A stretch of 64,000 nucleotides of DNA from JBIICI01 sp044238935 (GTDB taxonomy: Bacteria > Pseudomonadota > Alphaproteobacteria > Micavibrionales > Micavibrionaceae), in the NCBI GenBank assembly GCA_044238935.1, contig JBIICI010000009.1, forward strand, positions 1 through 64,000, read 5' to 3'. Positions 27,986 through 36,465 of this stretch are shown piece by piece. How positions within the stretch are numbered: the stretch's first letter is position 1; each line of letters starts with the position of its first letter. The position numbers and the translations under genes are program-made. Below the pieces are notes generated by a model, which saw nothing but the letters and a program-made list of their open reading frames with translations, had not been told where the DNA came from and did no database searches.

Positions 27986-30307
27986 TCACTGTAATTCTTT
28001 GGATAAAGTCTGTAGGTTTTTATATTCAGCAACAGCTTGTAGGATGAGATCTGAATGAAGTGTTCCTTTTTCTGCTTGATCCTGAACGGTCTCAGAAATA
28101 TGGCCTAATTTTGCACATCCCGCAGAGCGCGCCCCGCCTTTTAGGCTATGGGCAATCTCAGCAATGGATGTTAAATCGTTTGCCTTCATGGTTTCTTGTA
28201 AATTCTGAATTTGTTCTGCGGCAAATTCGATAAATAGCTGAATCATCTCAATCGCATCCTGATCCCACGCGCCCATATTGCGAATAACCATATCGCGATC
28301 AATGGAAGGGATGCCATCATCTGGTTTTGTAGTGGGAGTGGGTGATGTGGGGTTTTCTGTGTTATCAGATGTTTTAATGCCCCATCGATCCAATAAACGC
28401 TTCATTTGCCCAATCGATATGGGTTTAATTAGGGCTTCATCAAAGCCATGTTTTTGGTATGTGGAGCGATCCGCCATTTGCACATCAGCGGTCATCGCGA
28501 TAACGGGAATATGTGATCCATAAGAGTCTTTAATCGCTCTAACCAGACCATAGCCATCCATTTCAGGCATATGTAAATCAGTGATAACGAGCCCAAAATC
28601 GATCACATCCATGATTTTTAGCGCATCTAATCCATTATGGGCAAAATGATATTGAACATTTAGTTTTTTTAGCTGTTTTTCAAAGAGAATCCGGACATTT
28701 GGGGTATCTTCTGCGATTAAGATTGTTTGATGACGGCTTAGCTCGCCTTTGCCTTGTCGTTTCTTTGCTGCATCTAAAACAGCTTGTCCTAATCCAATGC
28801 GGCTGGCAGGTTTTGATAGGCATGAAACACCCATGGCTTGTAAGCTGTGACGGAGCATATTATCTTCGAGTGTGGTATACATTAACATACCCATGCTTGG
28901 ATATTCCAAGTAAATATTTTGAAGTAATTTCAATCCGTTGCAATTGTTTTTTGTATTATTTAATTCATGTTCTGTGATCACAACATCAAAGCGAATTTGT
29001 TCTAAAATATTCGTAGCGGCATCAAAATCAAGGACATGGTGCATATGGGCTCCCATAGCAGAGAGGGAGCGTGTAATTTCATTGGCGCCTATGGCGTGAG
29101 GCTCAACGCTTAATACAGATAATCCTGTTAAATCTGGTAATATTAAAGAATTTTCGTCTACATCAATAGACTCAGTGATGATTTCAAACCAAAACAAAGA
29201 CCCTCTTTGATCTGGTTTTTCGTTAATATTACCGTGTGTTACGCCAATTTTTCCACCCATAAGTTCAACTAATTTTTTACAAATTGATAACCCTAAACCC
29301 GTTCCCCCAAATTGTCGTGAGGTTGAGTTATCGGCTTGTTGAAAGGGACGGAAAAGGCGCGCCATGGTTTCGTCGCTCATCCCAATGCCTGTATCTTCCA
29401 CCTCAAAACGGAGTCCAATTTGCTTATTCTCTGGCGTTTTTAGATGGTTTATCTTATGACTAACTCGTAAGATAACGCGCCCTTCGTGGGTAAATTTTAG
29501 GGCGTTTCCTAATAAATTTAACAATATTTGACGTAATCTTTTGGGATCACCAATGATAACGGCGGGCACGTCTTGTGAAACTTCGTTTAAAATTATGAGA
29601 TTTTTCCCGCGGGTTTTGATGGATAGGGCTTCGGTGACGCTACGGACTAAACTGCGTACGGGCACTTCAAAATGATCTAATTGTGTTTGGTCGGCATCCA
29701 TTTTGGCAAAATCTAAAATTTCATCCAGAATTTCCAGTAATCCACAGGAGGATTCTTTGGCAAGACTCACCATTCTTAATGTTGAGTCTTCAACAATTTC
29801 GCCTTCGATGAGTTCCAAAAATCCAAACACACTTTGCATGGGGGTGCGGATTTCATGGCTCATTGTGGCTAAAAAATTGGATTTATTTTGGGCTAATGTA
29901 TCGGCTTGTTTGACTGCATTTTCCAATTTTTGTTGCATTTCAATATTGGATGATAAATCAATCATCCATATATAAATCACATCTTGATCTTCTAATGTCC
30001 CCCATTGTGGGATAAATTGAATCCATTGATCTTGAACATTATGGGTGGTTTCTTCGGGTAAATGGATTCCACATAGGCTGTGAACCCATAGATGCATAAT
30101 ATGATCTGAGGGTAACAGGCTGAAATCGCCTAAAATCTCAGGGAACAGCATGGCAGCGGTCGCGTTTTTGTATAAAATAGGCAATGATTGATGGCTTTTC
30201 TTTAAAACCATTAATCCGATGGGTGATCGGTCAAATTGTGAAATTGGAAATTCCATATCAATCAAATCCAGTTTATTTTCCTCGATGCTATCAGTTAAAT
30301 CTTTCAC
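27986..30307 (-). CDS. Soluble hybrid sensor histidine kinase with two receivers and Hpt
   Basis: A 773-residue phosphorelay protein with no membrane segment. Order: N-terminal PAS-like sensor (about 20-125), HisKA with phospho-His in ATMSHEIRTPMQ (His151), HATPase_c with RLRQILLNLLGNALKFTHEG, VEDTGIGMSDE and GGTGLGLSICKKLVELMGG, a first receiver (about 395-515) that looks degenerate, a second receiver with ILIAEDTPN and phospho-Asp in VITDLHMPEMDG, and a C-terminal Hpt with IAEIAHSLKGGARSAG. In the first receiver the phosphorylatable Asp is replaced (VITEHEL), so it is likely a pseudo-receiver. The start is GTG with AAGG close by. Its neighbours cheZ and flgKL suggest a role in motility control, which is inference. 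Confidence 0.93.
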   Translation of the reverse strand: MKDLTDSIEENKLDLIDMEFPISQFDRSPIGLMVLKKSHQSLPILYKNATAAMLFPEILGDFSLLPSDHIMHLWVHSLCGIHLPEETTHNVQDQWIQFIPQWGTLEDQDVIYIWMIDLSSNIEMQQKLENAVKQADTLAQNKSNFLATMSHEIRTPMQSVFGFLELIEGEIVEDSTLRMVSLAKESSCGLLEILDEILDFAKMDADQTQLDHFEVPVRSLVRSVTEALSIKTRGKNLIILNEVSQDVPAVIIGDPKRLRQILLNLLGNALKFTHEGRVILRVSHKINHLKTPENKQIGLRFEVEDTGIGMSDETMARLFRPFQQADNSTSRQFGGTGLGLSICKKLVELMGGKIGVTHGNINEKPDQRGSLFWFEIITESIDVDENSLILPDLTGLSVLSVEPHAIGANEITRSLSAMGAHMHHVLDFDAATNILEQIRFDVVITEHELNNTKNNCNGLKLLQNIYLEYPSMGMLMYTTLEDNMLRHSLQAMGVSCLSKPASRIGLGQAVLDAAKKRQGKGELSRHQTILIAEDTPNVRILFEKQLKKLNVQYHFAHNGLDALKIMDVIDFGLVITDLHMPEMDGYGLVRAIKDSYGSHIPVIAMTADVQMADRSTYQKHGFDEALIKPISIGQMKRLLDRWGIKTSDNTENPTSPTPTTKPDDGIPSIDRDMVIRNMGAWDQDAIEMIQLFIEFAAEQIQNLQETMKANDLTSIAEIAHSLKGGARSAGCAKLGHISETVQDQAEKGTLHSDLILQAVAEYKNLQTLSKELQ

Positions 30308-30366
30308 AAACCTTTATAATAAGGTAATGTTTCGAATAAATTTTATAAAAATAGAGGATTTCATTT

Positions 30367-31368
30367 ATGGGTTATACCGTCGCAATTATGGGCGCAACTG
30401 GCAATGTCGGGCGTGAGCTTTTGTCAATCTTGCACGAACGTGCCTTTCCTGTTGATAAGATCATTGCCTTAGCATCCAGCCGTTCTGCTGGGGGAACAGT
30501 GTCTTTTGGTGATCAAGATATTTTAGTACAGGATTTAGCAAAATTTGATTTTGCAGGGGTTGATTTGGTTTTGTCATCGGCAGGGGCAAAAATTTCGGCT
30601 GAATATGCGCCAAAGGCCGCCGCTGCGGGGGCGTTGGTGATTGATAATACCAGCCATTTCCGCATGGATCCCGATGTGCCCTTAATTGTGCCAGAGGTCA
30701 ACGGGCATTTGATTAAGGGTGATATTCCCAAAAACATTATTGCCAACCCGAATTGTTCGACGATTCAAATGGTCGTGGCGTTAAAGCCATTGCATGATGC
30801 CTTTACGATTAAGCGCGTGGTGGTTTCCACCTATCAATCTGTATCGGGCACAGGGCGCGAGGCGATGGATGAGCTGTTTAACCAAACCCGTGCGATTTTT
30901 ATGAATAATCATCCTGAGCCTGAAGTGTACAAGAAGCGCATTGCCTATAATGTCATTCCCCAAATTGATGTGTTTATGGATGATGGGATGACCAAGGAAG
31001 AATGGAAAATGATGGTGGAGACCAAGAAAATTCTTGATCCAGCCATAAAATTAACAGCGAATTGTGTGCGTGTGCCTGTGTTTATTGGGCATAGTGAGAT
31101 GATCAATATTGAATGTGAAAAAGAAATCACCGTTGAGGCTGCCAAAAAAGTTTGGAGCAAAGCCAAGGGCTTAAAAGTGATTGACCGCGAAACGGATTTG
31201 GAATTTATCACGCCCTATGAAATTCAAGGCGAAGATGATGTGTATGTCAGCCGTATCAGAGAGGATTTTAGCGTTGAAAATGGCCTGTCATTCTGGTGTG
31301 TTGCCGATAATTTACGCAAAGGCGCGGCTTTAAACGCGGTGCAGATCGCTGAAATTTGGGCGCGATAA
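30367..31368 (+). CDS. asd: Aspartate-semialdehyde dehydrogenase
   Basis: Reduces aspartyl phosphate to aspartate semialdehyde, the branch point to lysine/diaminopimelate, threonine and methionine. The 333-residue enzyme has the NADP-binding VAIMGATGNVGRELLSIL at the N-terminus, the catalytic Cys in ANPNCSTIQMV near residue 129, and the conserved VSTYQSVSGTGREAMDEL near 155. The active-site His is in VPVFIGHSE. AGAGG lies 9 bases before the ATG. It is divergent from the kinase gene and heads the forward run asd-acpS, with acpS starting 6 bp after its stop. Confidence 0.97.
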   Translation: MGYTVAIMGATGNVGRELLSILHERAFPVDKIIALASSRSAGGTVSFGDQDILVQDLAKFDFAGVDLVLSSAGAKISAEYAPKAAAAGALVIDNTSHFRMDPDVPLIVPEVNGHLIKGDIPKNIIANPNCSTIQMVVALKPLHDAFTIKRVVVSTYQSVSGTGREAMDELFNQTRAIFMNNHPEPEVYKKRIAYNVIPQIDVFMDDGMTKEEWKMMVETKKILDPAIKLTANCVRVPVFIGHSEMINIECEKEITVEAAKKVWSKAKGLKVIDRETDLEFITPYEIQGEDDVYVSRIREDFSVENGLSFWCVADNLRKGAALNAVQIAEIWAR

Positions 31369-31374
31369 CGTAAG

Positions 31375-31776
31375 ATGATTATTGGTATTGGTCACGATAT
31401 TGTACAAATTCCGCGTATCCAAGCCTTGTTACAACGCTATGGATCGCGTTTTACGCAAAAATGTTTTGCAGAAATTGAGTGTAATCGTGCCGTCAACTTA
31501 TCCCTTGCGCAACAAGCCGCGTATTACGCAAAGCGTTTTGCCGCAAAAGAGGCGTGTGTGAAGGCGCTGGGCACAGGATTTCGGGATCAGATTATGTTCA
31601 AAGATATTACCATAGAAAATGACGCCTTAGGAAAGCCTTTTATAAATTTAACGGGCGCGGCCTTGCAAAGATTGCATCATCTATCAGGAACAATAATTCA
31701 CCTGAGTTTGAGTGATGATTTCCCGATTGCTAGTGCTTTTGTTGTGATCGAGGCATATAGCGCACGCAATATATAG
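31375..31776 (+). CDS. acpS: Holo-[acyl-carrier-protein] synthase
   Basis: Transfers the 4'-phosphopantetheine arm of CoA to apo-ACP. At 133 residues it has the usual AcpS length and both signatures: IIGIGHDIVQIPRI at the N-terminus (Mg-binding Asp8) and YYAKRFAAKEACVKALGTGF near residue 50 (Mg-binding Glu). The end HLSLSDDFPIASAFVVIE matches the C-terminal strand. It starts 6 bp after asd and is probably co-transcribed with it. Confidence 0.95.
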   Translation: MIIGIGHDIVQIPRIQALLQRYGSRFTQKCFAEIECNRAVNLSLAQQAAYYAKRFAAKEACVKALGTGFRDQIMFKDITIENDALGKPFINLTGAALQRLHHLSGTIIHLSLSDDFPIASAFVVIEAYSARNI

Positions 31777-31808
31777 TATTTTGAAATACTATAAAATGAA
31801 TCATTTTA
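31773..31808. repeat. Two adjacent AT-rich palindromes after acpS
   Basis: ATAGTATTT-TG-AAATACTAT (31773-31792) is followed directly by TAAAATGA-A-TCATTTTA (31792-31808). The first overlaps the acpS stop region. They could act as a weak terminator or processing site, but there is no clean T-run after the first stem, so this is recorded as structure only. Confidence 0.45.
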
Positions 31809-31894
31809 TGCCGCCTTAGCTATAGATTGCCTTTCTTTTGTCGTGATCCGGCGTTATATTCAACAGACAAAATAATTATGATAGGATATTGATC

Positions 31895-32530
31895 ATGCGG
31901 TTCAAAATAATTTTACTAGGGTTGATTTTAACATTTTTCACTGTCATCCCTGCACAGGCGGCCACAAAAACCACGATTCAGGACATTGAGAATTATTTGA
32001 ATAATATCAGCGCGTTACAAGCGGACTTTACACAAAACGACCAAGAGGGGTTAGAGCGCAAAGGGGTTTTTTACTTGAATCGCCCAGGAAAATTAAGATT
32101 TGAATATTATCCTATGCCGGGGCATCCGTTAAATGATTTTATCGTCGCTGATGGTAAATTTGTCTATTATTATGATTCTGAGATGGAAGAACAAACAAAT
32201 GCTCCCATTGGTCAAACTTTGGCGGATTTGATCTTACGCCCTAATTTATCCTTAGAAAAAACATTGGATGTTGTGAAATTCACTGAGGCAAATAATCAAA
32301 TCTTATTGGTTTTGCGCCAGAAAAAAGAACCTGAGGCAGGGCAGATTGATTTTACTTTTACCAGCGCGCCTTTGACCTTAAAAGGTTGGACGGTCACAGA
32401 TGCCACAGGATATAAAACCACATTAAATTTACGCAATATCACTGTACCTGAAACCTTAGATTCTGCGTTGTTTGTTTACAAAGATCCCAAAAATAAGCTC
32501 AAAAAGAAGGGTTTTGAGTTGAATGAATAA
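31895..32530 (+). CDS. lolA: Outer-membrane lipoprotein carrier protein LolA-like
   Basis: A 211-residue periplasmic chaperone that ferries lipoproteins from the LolCDE complex to the outer membrane. A signal peptide is clear (MRFKIILLGLILTFFTVIPAQA, cleavage after AQA). The mature part shows family features: NISALQADFTQND near residue 40, GVFYLNRPGKLRFEY near 60, and the FIVADGKFVYYYDSEMEE strand. The ATG at 31895 has AGGA 9 bases upstream; the TTG two codons earlier is rejected. It overlaps recR by 8 bp. Confidence 0.85.
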   Translation: MRFKIILLGLILTFFTVIPAQAATKTTIQDIENYLNNISALQADFTQNDQEGLERKGVFYLNRPGKLRFEYYPMPGHPLNDFIVADGKFVYYYDSEMEEQTNAPIGQTLADLILRPNLSLEKTLDVVKFTEANNQILLVLRQKKEPEAGQIDFTFTSAPLTLKGWTVTDATGYKTTLNLRNITVPETLDSALFVYKDPKNKLKKKGFELNE

Positions 32531-33134
32531 AAAGGCATCGACATCGCCCTTTGATAATTTGGTTTATGCTTTGTCGCGCTTGCCGGGATTGGGGCGGCGT
32601 TCTGCGAATCGGATTGCCCTTTATTTGCTAACGCGTAAGGAATCAGCCTTCGCGCCCCTGATTAAATCTTGTCAAACAGCCTATGATCAAATTGTGCAAT
32701 GTTCCGTTTGTGGGAATTTAGATCATGTTGACCCTTGTCATATTTGTACATCCTCTAAACGTGCGGAGGCAAAGACTTTATGTGTTGTTGCAACCGTCAG
32801 CGATTTATGGGCAGTTGAACGCAGTCGCGCCCATTTTGGTCATTACCATGTCTTGGGCGGTGTTTTATCGGCCTTGGATGGGATCACGCCTGAAAAATTG
32901 GCCATTGGGTCATTATTAGATCGCATCAAAGATGATGCCTATCAAGAAATTATCATTGCCTTAGGCGCAACAGTGAATGGTCAAACGACCTCTTATTACA
33001 TTCATGATCGCTTAAAAAACAAAACACAGGCAAAAATCAGTGGATTAGCGCACGGTGTGCCTGTGGGCGGAGAGCTGGATTATCTGGATGAGGGCACTAT
33101 TTCCACGGCTTTAAGATCCCGTTCAGCTTTATAA
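32523..33134 (+). CDS. recR: Recombination mediator RecR
   Basis: Part of the RecFOR pathway that loads RecA at gaps. The 203-residue protein has the N-terminal HhH region (ALSRLPGLGRRSANRIALYL), a four-Cys zinc finger (CSVCGNLDHVDPCHIC, about residues 60-75), then the Toprim domain with TLCVVATVSDLWAVER and HVLGGVLSALDGI. It overlaps the lolA stop, so translation is probably coupled. Confidence 0.96.
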   Translation: MNKKASTSPFDNLVYALSRLPGLGRRSANRIALYLLTRKESAFAPLIKSCQTAYDQIVQCSVCGNLDHVDPCHICTSSKRAEAKTLCVVATVSDLWAVERSRAHFGHYHVLGGVLSALDGITPEKLAIGSLLDRIKDDAYQEIIIALGATVNGQTTSYYIHDRLKNKTQAKISGLAHGVPVGGELDYLDEGTISTALRSRSAL

Positions 33135-33152
33135 GATAAACTATGGGCTATT

Positions 33153-35027
33153 ATGGTTCATAAATATACGCATCTTGATCAATATATTAATATTTCAAAA
33201 CCTTTTGTGTTGTTTGAAAAAGAAGAGCGCGTCTTTATCTTTCAAGGCATTTTGCGTGATCTAAAATCAACGGATGATGTTTTAGATCTTTCAAATCGAT
33301 ATGATAGCGATGTTATTTTTTTCTTACCTTTTCGAACATTACAAGAGAAAAATTTTGTAACCAAGGGCAATGAACCAATTTTATCAATGATCGTGCAGTA
33401 TGAATGCAGCATGCCCAAGAGCGAAATTTACGATACGCTGCCTGATCATCCTATTCATATCGAAGATAATTTAAAACCAACCATTGATGATCTAACTTTT
33501 CAAAAAATGATTGAGGATGTCCAAGAATGTGAAATTAACAAAGGGCAAATCGCGCAAATTACCTTATCGCGCTTGTTTACGACACGTCTTTTGAATTGTT
33601 CCATGGGCACAATATTGTCTTTATACAAACGTTTATTAGATCAAAAAGGGCATCATCGAACAATTTTATTTGCGGATCCCGTGAAAAATCAATTCCTAAT
33701 CGGTATGACTCCCAAACGGCATTTGCAAATTGCTTTTAATGAAACAATCATGTCCCCCTTATCAGGGACATTTATCAAGCGGGATGAGTCGAAATTCGAA
33801 GATGATGTCACGCATTTCCTGCAATCCTCCCATGCCATGCAAAAGCTGTATCAGCAAATGGATGAAGAATTAAAATTAATGGTGCGCTTTTGTTCGGAAG
33901 GTGGGCGCATCATGGGGCCTTATCTGCGTGAAATGGATGAGGTCATTCATTCAGAATATGACATTATCGGCAGCCGCGCAAAAGATAGTTTTGAGGCCTT
34001 GAAAATCAGTGGCCATAGCCCGTGTATTATTGGCAGTCCTGTAAAAAAAGCATGCGCCCTTATTCATCAATATGAATCCGAATCACGTCGTTATTATGGC
34101 GGTGGTGTTGGTATTTATCGCCATAACCCACGCGGAACAGCCGATGGAGATTTAGATGTTTCGGTGATTATTCGTATGGCTGAGATTTCACAGTCAGGGC
34201 GGCTGGATTATCGGGTGGGTACAAATATTATGGTACATTCCAATCCTGAAACGGAAATGCGCAGCACAATTCGTAAAACCGAAGGGTTTTTAAAAATTTT
34301 AAAAGGGCAATCAGATACAAAAAAAGAATGGCTAACACCAGAGCGACGCAAAATTATTGAACCTCTATTGCAAAACTGCAATGATCGCATGTCCCCTTTT
34401 TGGCGAACACCCCAAAATAGTTGGTTCAGAGGGGAGCGTTTTGATCATTTAACTATTCAAATTATTGATGGCGGCAATGATTTTTCATGGATGTTGTTGC
34501 ATATGTTAAATCATATGGGCGCAAAGGCTGAAATTATTGAATTAGATCATTTCACCCCCCCTCAAATCGCCCCCGATTTGGTCATTTTAGGATCAGGCCC
34601 CGGTTTTATTAAATCAGATACATTACAAGATAAGTATAAACCTGTTCTAAATTACCTTATGCATCATGAAATTCCTGTTTTGGGGATAGGGTTAGGTCAT
34701 CAATTGCTCTGTGATTATTATGGGTTTGATATTGCGCATACTAATGACAACACGAATCACCTATCATCACAGGGCACACAGAGGCAAATTATGATTTTTG
34801 ATCGCCCACATTATGCTGGGTTTTATAACTCCTTTGCAATGATTTATGATCATAAAACCGCAGAAAAACAGGGGATTTATTGCGAAACTGATGAGTTTAA
34901 TCATATCATGACATTACGTTCCCATCACCATATTGGCTTTCAATTTCACCCTGAATCGGTGATGTCAGAAACGGGATATGGTCTGTTGAACCAAGCAATT
35001 TCTTTATTAACAACAAAATGGCTGTGA
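33153..35027 (+). CDS. PhzE-like fused chorismate-utilising enzyme with a Cys-less glutaminase domain
   Basis: A 624-residue fusion of a chorismate-binding domain (about 110-385) and a class I glutamine amidotransferase domain (about 425-620). It reads more like PhzE, which makes 2-amino-2-deoxyisochorismate, than like TrpE-TrpG: MDEELKLMVRFCSEGGRIMG, then PYLREMDEVIHSEYDIIGSR, SPLSGTFIKR and YYGGGVGIYRHN follow the PhzE pattern and length. In the glutaminase half GSGPGF and FQFHPESV (His-Glu) are kept, but the nucleophile elbow reads LGIGLGHQ where Cys is expected; Gly513 (codon 34689-34691) replaces it. The enzyme may depend on free ammonia or have another role. No other phenazine genes are nearby. 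Standalone anthranilate synthase is the alternative. Confidence 0.72.
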   Translation: MVHKYTHLDQYINISKPFVLFEKEERVFIFQGILRDLKSTDDVLDLSNRYDSDVIFFLPFRTLQEKNFVTKGNEPILSMIVQYECSMPKSEIYDTLPDHPIHIEDNLKPTIDDLTFQKMIEDVQECEINKGQIAQITLSRLFTTRLLNCSMGTILSLYKRLLDQKGHHRTILFADPVKNQFLIGMTPKRHLQIAFNETIMSPLSGTFIKRDESKFEDDVTHFLQSSHAMQKLYQQMDEELKLMVRFCSEGGRIMGPYLREMDEVIHSEYDIIGSRAKDSFEALKISGHSPCIIGSPVKKACALIHQYESESRRYYGGGVGIYRHNPRGTADGDLDVSVIIRMAEISQSGRLDYRVGTNIMVHSNPETEMRSTIRKTEGFLKILKGQSDTKKEWLTPERRKIIEPLLQNCNDRMSPFWRTPQNSWFRGERFDHLTIQIIDGGNDFSWMLLHMLNHMGAKAEIIELDHFTPPQIAPDLVILGSGPGFIKSDTLQDKYKPVLNYLMHHEIPVLGIGLGHQLLCDYYGFDIAHTNDNTNHLSSQGTQRQIMIFDRPHYAGFYNSFAMIYDHKTAEKQGIYCETDEFNHIMTLRSHHHIGFQFHPESVMSETGYGLLNQAISLLTTKWL

Positions 35028-35821
35028 TGTTTAGATTTTTAGCATATTCTGTCCTGACTTCAGACAAATCCTATCATCGCGGCAGTGTGTTATGGTTTGT
35101 GTTGATTTGTATTATTTTATTAGGCGCACTTTCTTTGACAATCACGCGATCAGGATCAAAGGTTAATCAAACGGGCGATTATGAGCAATTGCAAACCGAA
35201 GCCGGCAGCATCGTCCGCACCGCCAAGGGGATTGAACGCGCCGTTGAAAATATGCGCACCCAAGGGGTCAGTGAGAATGATTTTTGCTTTGATGATCCGT
35301 TATGGGGGCATAATGACTATAATCACAGCGCGTGCGCCACAGCCTCCAATAAAATCTTTAATACCGCATCGGGCGTATATGGTGGCGGGATTAATTTTCC
35401 GCAGGCCAATGAATCTTGGTTCGATCCTGCCTTTGATGCGAATGTGTTTTCTGGGGCGTGGTTGTTTACCGCCTATGATTGCGTGCATGATGTGGGCAGC
35501 GGCGCAAGCTGTAGCGGATCTGGGGATAATCCATCATTGGAATTACTCGCAATCCTCCCCTTTATTCGCAAAGATTTATGTGTGGCGATCAATAAGATTG
35601 TGGGTGTCACCAACCCCAGCGGCAATCCGCCTGTCGATGCGTCCAGCTTTTTGCCCGCCACGGTTGCCGCGGCAGCCTTCCAAGGCGTTTATAGTTTTGG
35701 CGATAATATAGGGGACAACACCAATCTGGATACGCATGGATCAGGCTGTTTCCAAGCCGGCGGCGGCACAAATTCCCCCAGCGGATCCTATCATTTTTAT
35801 CATACGCTGATTGCGCGTTAA
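35027..35821 (+). CDS. Single-pass pilin-like membrane protein of unknown function
   Basis: A 264-residue protein with one hydrophobic segment near the N-terminus (GSVLWFVLICIILLGALSL, about residues 18-37) followed by ITRSGSKVNQTGDYEQLQTE and a Gly/Asn-rich, Cys-containing C-terminal domain. The layout is like a minor pseudopilin or PilX-type protein. I associate similar proteins, with the VNQTGD and RGVSEND words, with Micavibrio-like alphaproteobacteria, from memory only. ATG at 35027 overlaps the PhzE-like stop as TGATG; an ATG three codons earlier is possible. The stop overlaps the convergent tonB stop by 4 bp. Confidence 0.65.
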   Translation: MFRFLAYSVLTSDKSYHRGSVLWFVLICIILLGALSLTITRSGSKVNQTGDYEQLQTEAGSIVRTAKGIERAVENMRTQGVSENDFCFDDPLWGHNDYNHSACATASNKIFNTASGVYGGGINFPQANESWFDPAFDANVFSGAWLFTAYDCVHDVGSGASCSGSGDNPSLELLAILPFIRKDLCVAINKIVGVTNPSGNPPVDASSFLPATVAAAAFQGVYSFGDNIGDNTNLDTHGSGCFQAGGGTNSPSGSYHFYHTLIAR

Positions 35822-36465
35822 TCATTAAGCGCGTACGCAAAGGGTATATCTAATGTCAATGTTGATTGAGGGATGCTCTCAGGCAAAGGCGGGAGGGGGT
35901 TGGCGGTCGTTAAGGTTTCAAACGCGGCCTTATCCAAGGTGGGATAATTTGAGCTTTCGATCAAATGACGCGATAGCATATTGCCGCTGCGGTCAATGGT
36001 CACGGTAATCACCACCTTGCCTTCCATATTTTGCATACGGGCGCGGCGCGGGTAATTTTTATGCTTTTCTAAATGCGCCTGCACATGGGTGAAATAATCA
36101 TAGACTGCCCCTGTTTTTTCTGCTGTGCCTTTTTGAATCGTGGGCGTGGGGGAGGGGGGCAAGGCACTGGTCTGGACTTGTTTTTGAACAGGCGCCGCTT
36201 TGCTGGAGGCTATATTTTGTTTCACAATCGGCTTTTTGGGTGGGGTTTTATCAACCTGTTTTGCCACAGGACGCGTGGCAACAGGCGGCGATACAGGATC
36301 AGGGGCAGGGGTTTCAAAGACAACCGAAATTGGGATGATCTTGGCAGGATCAGCTGGTTTTTTAGGGAATGTATACAATAAGATCAATAAAACAGCACAA
36401 TGAATCGATAGCGATATCAAAACCATCTGCCATAAAGGTGTGCGTCTATTTTTAAAATCCATCAT
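35818..36465 (-). CDS. tonB: TonB family energy transducer
   Basis: A 215-residue protein that transmits proton-motive force from ExbBD to outer-membrane receptors. One N-terminal membrane anchor (about residues 14-31), a proline- and lysine-rich periplasmic spacer (TPPKKPIVKQ region) and a C-terminal TonB domain (HLEKHKNYPRRARMQNMEGK, then VVITVTIDRSGNMLSRHLIE) are all visible. The start overlaps the stop of the PepSY gene (ATGA, 36462-36465). exbB and exbD are not adjacent. It likely serves the receptor encoded 2.4 kb upstream. Confidence 0.92.
   Translation of the reverse strand: MMDFKNRRTPLWQMVLISLSIHCAVLLILLYTFPKKPADPAKIIPISVVFETPAPDPVSPPVATRPVAKQVDKTPPKKPIVKQNIASSKAAPVQKQVQTSALPPSPTPTIQKGTAEKTGAVYDYFTHVQAHLEKHKNYPRRARMQNMEGKVVITVTIDRSGNMLSRHLIESSNYPTLDKAAFETLTTANPLPPLPESIPQSTLTLDIPFAYALND

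Noticed and set aside
33153..35027. Standard anthranilate synthase TrpE-TrpG fusion for tryptophan
   Set aside because: Length, HSEY motif and overall pattern fit PhzE better, the glutaminase Cys is missing, and no other trp genes are nearby. Not fully excluded.
35181..35711. 176-aa alternative frame inside the pilin-like gene
   Set aside because: It overlaps the better-supported frame that has a membrane segment and TGATG coupling; its own composition is Pro/Ile/Cys-rich noise.
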